DNA of 64,000 nt. Origin: Blepharisma stoltei (lineage: Eukaryota > Ciliophora > Heterotrichea > Heterotrichida > Blepharismidae). Below, piece by piece: positions 28,983-40,025 of this stretch (the first letter of the stretch is position 1; every line of letters begins with the position of its first letter). The position numbers and the translations under genes are program-made. The notes beneath the pieces are model-generated. The model did no database searches. It was given only the letters and a program-made list of their open reading frames with translations, and was not told where the DNA came from. Location of the stretch: contig CAJZBQ010000034.1 in NCBI GenBank assembly GCA_914767885.1, positions 414,501 through 478,500 of the forward strand, in the 5' to 3' direction.

Positions 28983-31100
28983 ATGCTGGGAAGATTTATT
29001 GTAAAATACAATAAATTTTTGATAAAAAATAATTAAGATTAAGATTAAGATTACGCTGGGTATTTAAGGTCCCTACTACGTCCGAGGTCGCATGCCACGG
29101 TTTCCCGTGTGGTGGCAGAGCGTTCACCAAGCCCGGGCCGAAACCCCCGGTTTCTCGGTAGAGGTATTGTCAAGGGCCGTCTCATACCGGCTTTGCTGAC
29201 CGCCTCCATTTCCAACTTGGATCGTCGCCTAAGTTTACGCCAACTCCGCTTCGTCGTCCGCCAGATCTGCCAATTGAAGGGCACCTTTTCAACTGGAGAG
29301 ACCCCCGTTTAGTTGTCTAACTCGCCTTCCCCTCTCTTTCCGGTCATCCCGAGAAAGAACTCAACAGCTTTCGCCATTCGGGGCGAGCCACTAAAGCAGC
29401 TTAGGCAGGTAAGTCGCCCTGCCTCATTTCGGGCACTCACTGGGCTGAGCGCTGCTGGGCAAAAAGAAGTCACGAGTAACTGCCCATGGGTCTGGTCGCA
29501 AAAACAGCGGCTCTCGCGCTTAGGCCTCTCGCTTCGAGGTCCCAGACGTTGTTGGACTAACTCCTGGCTCCAAAAACCATGCCCGGATATACATGGGTAA
29601 CCACCACTGAGAGGGTGGGTCGGTCGCCATACGCCATTTTATGTATATGATAAAAAATAATAAATAAAAAAAAATAATATTAATTTGAGAAAGTATACAA
29701 GAGGCTTACTTAAACGGTCTTTTGCAGAACGTACCTATGGCGGCCTAAAAGACCAAGACCGTATCTTCACAAATGTCTACAAAGACAGTGACCCTATGCT
29801 AAAAGGTGCCTTAAAACGAGGCGACTGGCACCAAACTAAAGATATCTTATCAATGGGCCCAGATTGGCTAATCCAAGAAATCAAAGACAGCGGGCTTCGT
29901 GGGCGTGGTGGAGCTGGTTTTCCTTCAGGCTTAAAATACTCATTTATGCCTAAGAAATCTGACGGCCGCACTTCTTATTTAGTCGTCAACGCTGATGAGT
30001 CAGAGCCTGGGACTTGTAAAGATCGCGAAATCCTTCGTCACGATCCTCACAAGCTGCTAGAAGGAATGCTTATTGTAGGGACCTCTATGAGGGCTAGAGC
30101 TGGCTATATCTATATGAGAGGCGAGTTTTGGCATGAAGCCAATATCATCCAAGCTGCAATTGATGAAGCCTACGCTGGCGGATTTTTAGGGAAAAATGCA
30201 TGTGGCTCTGGTATTGATTATGATATTTATCTACACAGAGGAGCTGGGGCTTATATTTGTGGAGAAGAAAGCGCATTATTAGAAAGCTTAGAAGGAAAAC
30301 AAGGAAAACCCAGGATGAAGCCACCATTCCCAGCAAATATGGGGCTCTATGGGTGTCCGACAACTGTGACGAACGTAGAAACGGTATCAGTGGTACCAAC
30401 AATTATGAGGAGAGGGGCGAGTTGGTTTAGCTCATTTGGGAGAAAAGGAAATGCAGGGACTAAACTGTTTTGTATTTCAGGGCATGTAAATAATCCTTGT
30501 ACGGTAGAAGAAGAAATGTCGATTCCACTGAAAGAGCTTATTGATAGACATTGTGGAGGGGTAAAAGGAGGATGGGATAATTTGTTAGGGATTATTCCAG
30601 GTGGATCGTCAGTGCCAATTTTGCCTAAAAAAATATGTGAAACTGTGCTAATGGATTATGATGCTTTAAGAGAGGTTCAGTCTGGGCTTGGGACTGCTGC
30701 TGTTATTGTAATTGATAAATCTGTAGACATTATTGACTGCATTTTACGCTTATCTAAGTTTTATAAGCACGAGTCCTGTGGGCAATGTACACCTTGCAGA
30801 GAAGGAACGACCTGGCTAGTTGATATTTTAACAAGAATTAAGTATGGAAATGCCGATTTTGCAGAAATTGATATGCTGGAAGAACTTACAAGGCAAATTG
30901 AAGGACATACAATTTGTGCATTAGGAGACGCAGCAGCTTGGCCTGTCCAAGGATTGATTAAGAATTTCCGAGCTGAAATGGAAGACAGGATCAATAAATA
31001 TTGGGCTGAACATCCTGCAGCTCGCAAAAACCCAGTGGAGTCTGTTAGAAATATCGAAACTTTAGAAGGATACCAAAGAGTGCTTGCGCAAAAGCATTAA
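28983..31100 (+). CDS. NDUFV1: NADH dehydrogenase flavoprotein 1 (complex I 51-kDa), mitochondrial
   Basis: 477 residues after IES 28999-29682. The rebuilt N terminus [20 protein letters not shown] is a classic mitochondrial presequence; only its last part is visible without removing the IES. Core motifs: [18 protein letters not shown] (FMN/NADH binding), [36 protein letters not shown], and the 4Fe-4S ligands in [15 protein letters not shown] plus a later HTICALGD Cys. It accepts electrons from NADH and passes them from FMN into the iron-sulfur chain. Complete to TAA at 31098-31100. Confidence 0.95.
28999..29682 (+). other. 684-bp IES in NDUFV1 carrying a retroposon-like element
   Basis: TA at 28997-28998 and 29681-29682. 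Deletion gives AGA TTT AAT TTG AGA AAG and joins MLGRF to NLRKYTRG. The outer parts are AT-rich; the centre (29034-29647) is a GC-rich element with its own 14-bp flanking repeat. Without excision the gene has no ATG. Confidence 0.75.
29034..29647 (-). mobile_element. GC-rich retroposon-like element (614 bp) with 14-bp target repeat
   Basis: TGATAAAAAATAAT flanks it at 29020-29033 and 29648-29661. On the minus strand it begins TATACATAAAATGGCG and ends in a (CTTAAT)n tail of about four units, as expected of a target-primed non-autonomous retroposon. Base composition is far richer in G+C than the neighbourhood. Its 5-prime ATACATAAAATGG, CCACCCTCT..GTGG and TATCCGGG blocks and many internal blocks recur in 55768-56343. 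Open frames across it are short and unlike any retrotransposon protein. Confidence 0.75.
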
Positions 31101-31571
31101 TAGTAATAAAACCTTGATTTAATTAGGGAGAAAATTTTTGAATAGAAAAATATGAATTTAAAGCTATCGACTATTTGGATTAGCTAACTTCACCCCTCCG
31201 TGAGTGAACAAAACCATTAGAAAAATCGCTATTTTTTTTGCCCAAAAATGAACAAAAAATCTTTTTAATAAAAAAATTTTTATAAAAAAAAAAATTTGAT
31301 ATATAAATGATAATTATTATAATGAAATCTAGAACTAATTCTGTTTAATTTTAAACAAAATGCTTTTTAAAACATAAATTTTATAAATTAAATTAATATT
31401 CGCTTTCCAATTTTTGCTAATTAGGATTTTTTTAAATTTATTCTTTATAAAATTTATATATAAATCTTTTAAAAAAAAAAATAACCCCCATCCATGAGTG
31501 AACAGTGTTCACTCACGGAGAGGGGGAGAGTAAAGAAATTTTACAGCAGACGAGAGAAGTTATTTAAAATA
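31101..31571. other. Spacer between convergent genes with a BogoMITE
   Basis: Between NDUFV1 and the EF-hand-like gene. Almost all of it is the BogoMITE-like element at 31187-31532; about 85 bp of AT-rich DNA lies before it. Confidence 0.6.
31187..31532. mobile_element. BogoMITE-like element, intergenic
   Basis: TA at 31185-31186 and 31531-31532. Left end ACTTCACCCCTCCGTGAGTG then AACAAAACCATTAG; right end GTTCACTCACGGAGAGGGGGAGAG. Lacks the subterminal CCACCCTCCGTGAG block of full-length copies (a deletion after TTTTTTTTGCCCAAAAATG), so about 346 bp. Confidence 0.85.
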
Positions 31572-32222
31572 TTAGCCTTTAAGTTCTCTTACAAAATTTT
31601 CTTCATTTCATGACTGAGTTGGTCTCTTTTTATATTTGCTTTCACTATCTAACATTTTAGAAATGCTAAATGTTTGTTACCTTTTGCATACAACCTCGCT
31701 TTCGTCTAAAATATGTCTCAAACTGCTATTCCCAGTGCTTGAATTTTTATCAAAATTTATTCTTCTAACTTTTTTAAAATTTTATTTTTTTTTAAAAACA
31801 ATAAAATTTAATAAATAAAATTGAAAAAAAATAAAAATAAATAATGTAAGCACTCTTTGGCTGAAAGGCTCATTTACATTTTTTGAATTTTTTGATGTTT
31901 GTCCTGTCATCAATTCTTTTAAATTTATTTTTACTCTGACAGGAGCTCTTATTTGTCTAGTGCATTGTAGCTGGGTAGCTTCCACATAACTATTGTAAAG
32001 TTTCACAAAGTCATTTCTTGTAATTTCAAAATTTTTATAATCGAAAATATAGTTCGAAAGCACCTGCTTGACAAAAAATACTTGGGAAGGCTCTATAAGC
32101 CTTAATAATGCTTTTAAATTCTCAAGATACAGGATTCCTGTATTTTCTATATCCATTTGGTCAAAAAGGCTTTCAGCAGAAAAATCAGTTTGATTTTCTG
32201 ATACCATAAAGATACTTGACAT
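31572..32222 (-). CDS. EF-hand-like small protein
   Basis: 184 residues after IES 31766-31846 and a 15-nt intron (31666-31680). N-terminal half has an EF-hand-like helix-loop-helix, SLFDQMDIENTGILYLENLKALL, lacking some loop acids; a second helical pair follows (FEITRNDFVKLYNSYVEA). The C-terminal half is basic and Ser/Asn-rich (MTGQTSKNSKN, TGNSSLRHILDESE, KYKKRPTQSW). Trp near the end is TGA. Stop TAA 31572-31574. Probably a Ca-sensor-like or structural protein; Ca binding doubtful. Confidence 0.62.
31766..31846 (-). other. 81-bp IES in the EF-hand-like gene
   Basis: The minus-strand join GTG CTT AGA AGA ATA gives FSQRVLRRINFDKNSS. TA pointers on both sides. The insert is a T-rich stretch that otherwise reads as a run of Phe/Ile followed by TAA. 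Confidence 0.72.
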
Positions 32223-32635
32223 TTATAATTGAATAATGAATTGCCCTCATGGAGCAATAAGAAAAATTAAAGCAATTTATATAAATTTCTAGTATTAACA
32301 GACAAATTAAAATTTGTCTAAATTTTCATTTATATGATTTTATCAGCCAAATTTGTATTTGAAGCAGTTGAATTCTTGCAAAAATTTCATTTTAAATCAA
32401 TAAACGATAACCTTAAATTTAAAATCTGCACTGTTTTGGAAGTTTCAGCCTTAAGCCTGATGTTGATTTTCTCTACAAAAACTTTGTTTCAAGATTAAAT
32501 TCTTTATATTAAATATAAAAAATCTAAAATCTCTATATAAATGCTACAATTAACCCAAAAAGTATATTTTCTATTCCTTCTGAAACGCAAATTTGTTATA
32601 TACAAAGGTATTTACATTATTTATCATATGTACAT
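32223..32635. other. AT-rich spacer
   Basis: About 410 bp between two minus-strand genes. No repeat or gene recognised. Confidence 0.4.
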
Positions 32636-33219
32636 TTAAGAAGGGTGTTTACTGATATGCTTGGTAAGCATATACTTGTTGTAAACAGTCAAGCCGCATA
32701 TTTCACAATTCACTCGAGTAACCTTTTGGTGCACTTGTCTATCATGGAAAGTGAGAGCATGCTGGTGTTTGAACGTCTTGTGGCATATGCTGCAGATTAC
32801 TCCTTTCTCTTTATTAGAGTGAGCTTTTCCTATGTGTTGTTGGAGTCCTTTATGGTTTTTATAAAACTTCCCACAGGTTGGGCACTCAACTTCGTCGCAT
32901 TCTGACTCTACTGTTGAGCAAGAATAAGGAGATTTTGGGGTTTCTAGTGATTTAGGAGAGTATTTTGTCTCGTAATCTAAGCCTTTTTTATATGAAATCA
33001 AGATAGGGATATGCTAATTGAGATAATTATAGAGAAAAAGGATAATCCCAACCTGAATTGCAAAAAGGAGATCGAATCGTGGTCAAGCTCGAAATCTTGG
33101 ATCAAATGGTCTCTAAACTGATGAGGAGAATCAAACCCAACTCCGCATAGCTCGCAGCAATATTCAGAATGCTGTGGAGAAGCTATGCATTGGAATTTTG
33201 GGATGAGCGTTGCTGACAT
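32636..33219 (-). CDS. C2H2 zinc-finger protein
   Basis: 172 residues after IES 32978-33042. Four Cys2His2-type units: CCELCGVGFDSPHQFRDHLIQ (first, atypical His spacing), VECPTCGKFYKNHKGLQQHIGKAH, VICSICHKTFKHQHALTFHDRQVH and VNCEICGLTVYNKYMLTKHISKH. Between the first and second lies a Ser/Pro linker (YSPKSLETPKSPYS). Likely a nucleic-acid binding regulator. Start ATG 33217-33219; stop TAA 32636-32638. Confidence 0.85.
32978..33042 (-). other. 65-bp IES in the C2H2 gene
   Basis: TTA in codon phase at both ends (GGATTA and GGCTTA on the minus strand). Deletion gives TTG GGA TTA GAT TAC, i.e. FLQFRLGLDYETKYS, and removes a frame shift. Shorter in-frame alternatives of 20-26 bp exist within the same stretch, so boundaries are less sure than elsewhere. 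Confidence 0.58.
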
Positions 33220-33632
33220 TTAGCTATTTATTTAATTATAAGGCATCAATGAATATGGTAGATTTATATGCTTAAGTTAAATGGATAGTTTCTTTCAGTC
33301 AAATTAATTTTATTAGGCTCCATATTTCAGATTACGAGTTCTGGTGAGCTGAACGCCATATTATCTTGCATCAGTTGCAATAATATAAGCTGCAAAATAA
33401 ACTTCTAATAAGTTTCTTATAGTTAAGCACAGTCTTTCTTTCTATATTAGACTTTAATTTATAATTATTTTTATTATTAATAATTAATTCAATTTTAATT
33501 ATAGAAGTAGCACGATTACATGCATAAGCTATATATTAAGATGTTTTTATAAATTTTAGAAAATTATTTGAAATTGTGCAAAAATTAATTATCTATTAAT
33601 GATAATAATTTTTAAAAAGGATATATAATAAT
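33220..33632. other. Spacer upstream of WD40 array, with MITE empty site
   Basis: AT-rich. The last 100 bp (33530-33632) are homologous to the spacers before the other array copies and include TATATTAAGATGTTTTTAT, the uninterrupted equivalent of the site that holds the BogoMITE at 36390-36778. Confidence 0.6.
33614..33632 (+). promoter_or_regulatory. Conserved box directly before the ATG of array copies
   Basis: AAAAAGGATATATAATAAT abuts the ATG here and is repeated before copies 2 (36948-36966) and 3 (40007-40025), and as AAATAAGATATATAATAAT before copy 5. Only TATATAATAAT remains at copy 4. Conservation in an otherwise drifting spacer suggests a core promoter or initiator; this is inference. 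Confidence 0.4.
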
Positions 33633-36184
33633 ATGTCTTTACAATGTGAGCAAAAGCAATGCAAAACTATTCCGAGTTTTATATGTGCATGCTCATTGAA
33701 AGGGCATTTATTTTGTAAGGTGCATATTACTGAGCATATAGAAAGCATTCCAGGCCTTCAACATAAAGGGGTGTCCTTATTTTTTGGTAACTCTACTAAA
33801 AATATTTGCAAATTTGAGGACATCCTACCTAGAAAAGGCAGCATTTATATCAAGATAGATGATAATATCGATCGATCTTTAAATTCTGCCATCAATTATG
33901 TTGGAATTATTATTCAATCTCTGAATGTTTACAATCGAAAATTCCCTTCAGCCTATTCACCAACTCTAGAGTCACAGAATTTATTCCCAAGTACTCAATT
34001 CCCATCCCCATCTCTTAGCCCTACTTTCCAAGATCTTTTCTATAAAATTTCTATAGTTCTCGCTACTCATATTCTTCGAATAGGAGATATTTCTTCCCTC
34101 AAAGCAAGCTATATCAATAAAATCAATTTTATAAACCAGAAAGAAATTTTAAAATACTTTAAAAGCTTAGGAACTGAAGAATTACAAGATAAACTACTTA
34201 TCATTACTTTAGAGTCAAGAGAGCATAAAAGCATAAAATATGCTTCCAGTAACGCAATAACAATTTTGAATTATTCCAAATATAAATTCATTGATAAAGA
34301 TTTGCATGGCATCAAAATTAAAGGCGCAGATCTCTCAGAAGCACTCATAATAAATTCTAATTTCCAAGGAAGCAATCTTAAAAGAGTAGATTTTTCTTTC
34401 GCAAATATTTATGATACAAATTTCAAGGACTGCAATTTAACAGATGTATGATTCGGGCAGTATCCTCCATTTAAAAATAAAATAACTGACTGGAATACCA
34501 CTTTTGCCTGAAATAAGGACTACTTGGCTTCTATTGATAATAATGCTGTATTTTTGCAAGATATTAAGACTGGGTGTGTTTTTAAAGAATTCAAACATAA
34601 AGAAATCATAAAAATAGTTGCTTTATCAGAGAACGGATCGCTGCTTGCAATTGCTGATAAATGTAATATACTTCACATATGGGACATTATGAATGATAAT
34701 AAATTAGCAGAGCTACAAGAACCAACACATTGAGTGACTTCTATTGCATTTTCTCCGAAAGGAGGTTTAGTCGCTGCTGGAAGTCGTGATGGCTTCTTAA
34801 GAATATGAAATATTGCTACAAGTTCAATGATAAGTTCATTCACCTATTATTCTGTTTTATTTTCAGTTGAATATTCTGCTTGTGGCAAATACATTGTTCT
34901 TGGCACTATCTCTTTAGTGCTAGTTGTATATGCTGAAGATATAAAAATAACTAAATGCAGATTCAATCATCCTCGAACTGCAACAGTTGCCTCATTTTCT
35001 CCATGCACTAGATATGTAATAACTGATTGAATGATTTAAAATTCAGAATGTGAGATATAGAAACAGGAGAACTTATAAAATCAATTAAAACGAGTTTTTC
35101 CTGACCTGATAGCAATTTTGGCCTCGCATTACCATATGTTTGTTTCGAAATACAAACCATACCACTTTTGAAATGCTTAGCAAAAAATGGGCAAATAGAA
35201 ATAAAGTGGTTCAATGAGGCATTATTCAATAAGCACCATTTATCATTTTCTCCTGATGGAAATTATGTAGCTACAAAGAAAAGAAAAGATTATATAGATA
35301 TTTGAGATGCAAAAGCTTTAGAAAGTCATTCTTTTCCTTATAAAGAAATTACCTCTATATCTTTTTCCTATGATGGGAAATATATGGCATATACAGATGC
35401 TTCAAAATCAATAAAAATCCAAAATATCGAAAAAAATATAAATATTGTAAAGCTTAAAGGTCACCAAGCTATAGTTTGGTATGTGATTTTTTCTAAAATA
35501 TCGTATTTTTTGGTTTCTTTATATGTGGATAACATAGTGATTATCTGAGACACTTTAAATCAATATCCTTTAAGCAAGATTGAAATTAAAGACCAAGTAC
35601 GAGCTCTTGATCTATCTTTTGAAAACAATTTTATTGGGGTTGGACTATTAAATGGAAATATTAAGGTATGAAATACAAACAATCTATCAGATAGTTTTTC
35701 TTTAATGCACAAAGGAGCGATTATTTGTATAAAATTTTCACCATGTGAAAATTTTATTGCAGCTGCCAGTAAAGATGGGAAATTTATATTGTGGAGAATT
35801 AATAAAAAAAACTTTGTGAGTTTTGGTAGAAAACGCATGAAAGAGGTTTCTTACATATGTTTTGCTAAATCAAGAAATTATTTGGTTTCAGCTCATATAA
35901 ATGGTGATATTATTTTTTGAGACATTAATTATCAACAGCAAGTTATGAAAGTGGAAACAAATGGAGAGATTATAAGATCAATAGCATTATCTCCATGTGA
36001 AAATTACTTGGTTGCTGGGTATTTTGATGGCTTTGTAAGAGTGCTGAGTACTTTGCAAGGAAATATAATCAAATCGCTCCAATATCATCGTAAATCTGTT
36101 TGTTCAGTTGAATTTATAAATAGTGAAAAGCTACTATTTGCATCTGCGAGTATTGATGCTACAATTAACTTTTTGAGAATCTAA
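33633..36184 (+). CDS. Finger / pentapeptide / WD40 protein, array copy 1, frameshifted
   Basis: Same architecture as copies 2-5: N-terminal Cys/His finger (CEQKQC, CACSLKGHLFCKVHITEH), a helical middle, pentapeptide repeats (GADLSEALIINSNFQGSNLKRVDF) and then WD40 repeats to the end. No IES is present at the pentapeptide/WD40 boundary. Relative to copies 2-5 one base is missing at about 35029-35031 (GATTGAATGATTTA against GATTGTGATGATTTA), so reading stops at TAA 35037-35039 after about 468 residues; the remaining 1.1 kb is intact in another phase. It is a pseudogene, a shortened gene or an assembly error. Confidence 0.72.
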
Positions 36185-36966
36185 TATTTAAAATAAAGGA
36201 TAATATGAATTAATTGGCAATATAAAGCGCTTTTTAAAGTTAATTTTAAAATCTAATGAAACCGAAAATAAAGCCTAAAATTACATTTATTGATTCTAAT
36301 TAAATTAAATAAAATTTAACTCAATCATAACCTTTTAAAACTTTAATTTAATTTTTTTCTACTTCGTATGCCATATTGAAAATATATTAACTCCCCCCCC
36401 CCCTCCGTGAGCGAACAAAACCATTAGAAAAATCGCCATTTTTTTGACCAAAAACCCACCCTCCGTGAGTGAACAAAAATTTTTTTAATAGAAAAAATTT
36501 TAATGGAAAAAAATTTTGATATATAAGTGATAATTAGTATAATGAAATCTAGAGCTAATTCTGTTTAATTTTAAACAAATTGCGTTTTAAAACATAAATT
36601 TTGCAAATTAAATTAATATTTGCTTCCCAATTTTTGCAAATTAGGATTTTTTTAAATTTCGAAAAAAATATTTTTTTATAAAATTTATATATAATTTTTT
36701 TTTAAAAAAAAAAATTAACCCCCCTCCGTGAGCGAACAAAATTTTTTTTGTTCGCTCACGGAGGGGGGGGGGGGAGTAAGATGTTTCCACAAACCCCAGG
36801 AAATTATTTGAATTGTGCAATAATTATTCTCGGCTGTTTTAATATATTTAATTATTTGTTGGCATTTTTGGTATTAAAGTGCTAATAAAAATAAATGTAA
36901 TATTTAATTAAATATTGCATAATTATCTATTAATTATAATAATTTTTAAAAAGGATATATAATAAT
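36185..36966. other. Spacer between array copies 1 and 2 with a BogoMITE
   Basis: The first 200 bp are the conserved 3-prime flank also found after copies 2, 3 and 5 (TCTAATGAAACCGAAAATAA, TACTTCGTATGCCATATTGA). A BogoMITE follows, then the conserved upstream flank of copy 2. Confidence 0.6.
36390..36778. mobile_element. BogoMITE-like element with paralogous empty sites
   Basis: TA at 36388-36389 and 36777-36778; terminal repeats ACTCCCCCCCCCCTCCGTGAG and inverse; subterminal CCACCCTCCGTGAGTGAAC. Other spacers of the array hold the site without the element (33537-33538 region, about 39830, about 45888), which shows insertion into a single TA with TA duplication. Confidence 0.9.
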
Positions 36967-39632
36967 ATGTCTTTGAAATGTGAGCAAAAGCAATGCAAAG
37001 TTATTCCAAGTTTTATATGTGCATGCTCATTGAAAGGGCATTTATTTTGTAAGGTGCATATTATTGAGCATATAGAAAGCTTTCCAGGCCTTCAGCATAA
37101 AGGGGTGTCTTTATTCTTTGATAATTCTGCTAAAAATATTTGCAAATTTGAGGACATCCGACCTAGAAAAGGCAGCATTTATATAAAGACAGATGATAAT
37201 ATCGATCGATCTTTAAATTCTGCCATCAATTATACTGGAATAATTATTCAATCTCTGAATGTTTACAATCGAAAATTCCCTTTAGGCGATTCAGCAACTC
37301 TAGAGTCACAGAATTTATTGCTAAGTACTCAATTCCTATCCCCATCTCCCATAACTACTTTCCAAGACCTTTTCTATAAAATTTCTATAGTTCTCGCTAC
37401 TCATATTCTTCGAATAGGAGATATTTCTTCCCTCAAAGCAAGCTATATCAATAAAATCAATTTTATAAACCAGAAAGAAATTTTAAAATACTTTAAAAGC
37501 TTAGGAACTGAAGAATTACAAGATAAACTACTTAACATTACTTTAGAGTCAAGAGAGCATAAAAGCATAAAATATGCTTCCAGTAACGCAATAACAATCT
37601 TAAATTATTCCAAATATAAATTCATTGATAAAGATTTGCATGGCATCAAAATTAAAGGCGCAGATCTCTCAGAAGCACTCATAATAAATTCTAATTTCCA
37701 AGGAAGCAATCTCAAAAGGGTGGATTTTTCTTTCGCAAATATTTATGATACAAATTTCAAGGACTGTGATTTGGCAGGTGTGTGATTCGGGCAGTATCCT
37801 CCATTTAAAAATAGATAATAATTATAGCTAATGCAAGCATACCTACTGATAACTGCTATTATATTTTTATATAAATAGAATAGCGACTAATTGAAAGAAT
37901 GCTAATAATCATTCAAATAGATATAATAACTGACTGGAATACCACTTTTGCCTGAAATAAGGACTACTTGGCTTATATTGATGATAATGTTGCATTTTTG
38001 CAAGACATTAAGAGCGGGTGTGTTTTTAAAGAATTCGAACATAAAGAAGTGATAAAAGTAGCTGCTTTATCAAAGGACGGATCACTGCTTGCAATTGCTG
38101 ATAAATGTAATATACTTCACATATGGGACATTATGAATGACAATAAATTAACAGAGCTGCAAGGACCCTCACATTGAGTGACTTCTATTGCATTTTCTCC
38201 GAAAGGAGGTTTAGTCGCTGCTGGAAGTCGTGATGGCTTCTTAAGAATATGAAATATTGCTACAAGCTCAATGATGAGTTCATTCAGCTATTATTATGTT
38301 ATATTTTCAGTTGAATATTCTGCTTGTGGCGAATATATTGTTCTTGGCACTTCTATCTCTTTAGTGCCAGTTGTATATGCTGAAGATATAAAAATAACTA
38401 AATGCAGGTTCAATCATCCACGAACTGCAACAGTTGCCTCATTTTCTCCATGCACTAGATATGTAATAACTGATTGTGATGATTTAAAATTCAGAATATG
38501 AGATATAGAAACAGGAGACCTTATAAAATCAATTAAAACGAGTTTTTCCTGACCTAATAGCCTTTTTAGCCTCGCATTACCATATGTAGGTTTCGAATTA
38601 CGAACCATACCACTTTTGAAATGTTTAGCAAAAAATGGGCAAGTAGAAATAAAGTGGTTCAATGAGGCATTATTCAATAAGCACTATTTATCATTTTCTC
38701 CCGATGGAAATTATGTAACTACAAAGAAAAGAAAAAATTATATAGAGATTTGAGACGCAAAAGCTTTAGAAAATCATTCTTTTCCTTATAAAGAAATTAC
38801 CTCTATATCTTTTTCCTATGATGGGAAATATATGGCATATACAGATGCTTCAAAATCAATAAAAATCCAAAATATCGAAAAAAATATAAATATTGTAAAG
38901 CTTAAAGGCCACCAAGCTATAGTTTGGTATGTGATTTTTTCTAAAGTATCGTATATTTTGGTTTCTTTATATGTGGATAACATAGTGATTATCTGAGACA
39001 CTTTAAATCAATATCCTTTAAGCGAAATTGAAATTAAAGATCAAGTGACAGCTCTTGATCTATCTTTTGAAAACAATTTTATTGGGGTTGGGCTATTAAA
39101 TGGAAATATTAAGGTAATAAATACAAACAATCTATCAGATAGTTTTTCTTTAATGCACAAAGGAGTGATTACTTGTATCAAATTTTCTCCATGTGAAAAT
39201 TTTATTGCAGCCGCCAGTAATGATAGAAAATTTAATTTGTGGAGAATTAATAAAAAAAACTATGTGAGTTTTGGCAGAAAACGCATGAAGGAGGTTTCTT
39301 ACATATGTTTTGCTAAATCAAGAAATTATTTGGTTTCAGCTCATATAAATGGTGATATCATTTTTTGAGATATTAATACTCAACAGCAAGTTATGAAAGT
39401 GGAAACAAAAGGAGGGATTATAAGATCAATAGCATTATCTCCATGTGAAAATTACTTGGTTGCTGGGTTTTTTGATGGCTTTGTAAGAGTGCTGGGCACT
39501 TTGCAAGGAAATATAATCAAATCGCTCCTATATCATCGTAAATCTGTTTGTTCAGTTGAATTTATAAATAGTGAAAAGCTACTATTTGCATCTGCGAGTA
39601 TTGATGCTACAATTAACTTTTGGAGAATCTAA
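36967..39632 (+). CDS. Finger / pentapeptide / WD40 protein, array copy 2
   Basis: 851 residues after IES 37814-37923. Residues 1-50 carry a Cys/His finger (CEQKQC..FICAC..LFCKVHIIEH), about 60-215 are helical with a Ser/Thr/Pro patch, about 235-280 form pentapeptide repeats (ADLSE, SNFQG, SNLKR, VDFSF, TNFKD, CDLAG), and the rest contains at least nine WD40-type repeats (LHIWDIMND, LRIWNIAT, FRIWDIET, IVIIWDTL, LWRINKK, IIFWDIN, NFWRI). Many of the WD Trp codons are TGA. Such proteins are usually scaffolds; the combination with pentapeptides is unusual. Ligand unknown. Confidence 0.8.
37814..37923 (+). other. 110-bp IES at the pentapeptide/WD40 boundary, copy 2
   Basis: TA at 37812-37813 and 37922-37923. 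Deletion gives PFKNIITDWNTTF, identical in form to copy 5, which has no insert here. Includes TGCAAGCATACCTACTGATA, shared with copies 3 and 4. Confidence 0.88.
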
Positions 39633-40025
39633 TATTTAAAATAAAGGATAATATGAATTAATTGGCAATATAAAGCGCTTTTTAAAATTAATTTTAAAAT
39701 CTAATGAAACCGAAAATAAAGCCTAAAATTTATTGATTCTAATTAAATTAAATAAAAATTTAACTCAATCATAACCTTTTAAAACTTAATTTAATTTTTT
39801 TCTACTTCGTATGCCATATTGAAAATATATTAAAATGTTTTTATAATAGAAAATTATTTGAAATTGTGCGATAATTATTCTCGGCTGTTTTAATATATTT
39901 AATTATTAGTTTGCATTTTTGATCTTATTTAAAGTGCTAATAAAAATAAATGTAATATATTAATTAAATATTGTATAATTATCTATTAATAATTATAATA
40001 ATTTTTAAAAAGGATATATAATAAT
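39633..40025. other. Spacer between array copies 2 and 3
   Basis: Conserved 3-prime flank then conserved 5-prime flank; contains the MITE empty site (AATATATTAAAATGTTTTTAT). No insert. Confidence 0.6.

Noticed and set aside
29109-29600. Two overlapping ORFs in the GC-rich block before NDUFV1
   Set aside because: They lie inside a flank-duplicated, tailed mobile element, resemble no protein and have Arg/Ser/Pro bias from GC content; treated as chance frames.
29034-29647. Possible rRNA or structured RNA gene, because of GC content and hairpins
   Set aside because: No rRNA core motif seen; a related element interrupts the cohesin gene and both have target duplications, so mobile DNA is the better explanation.
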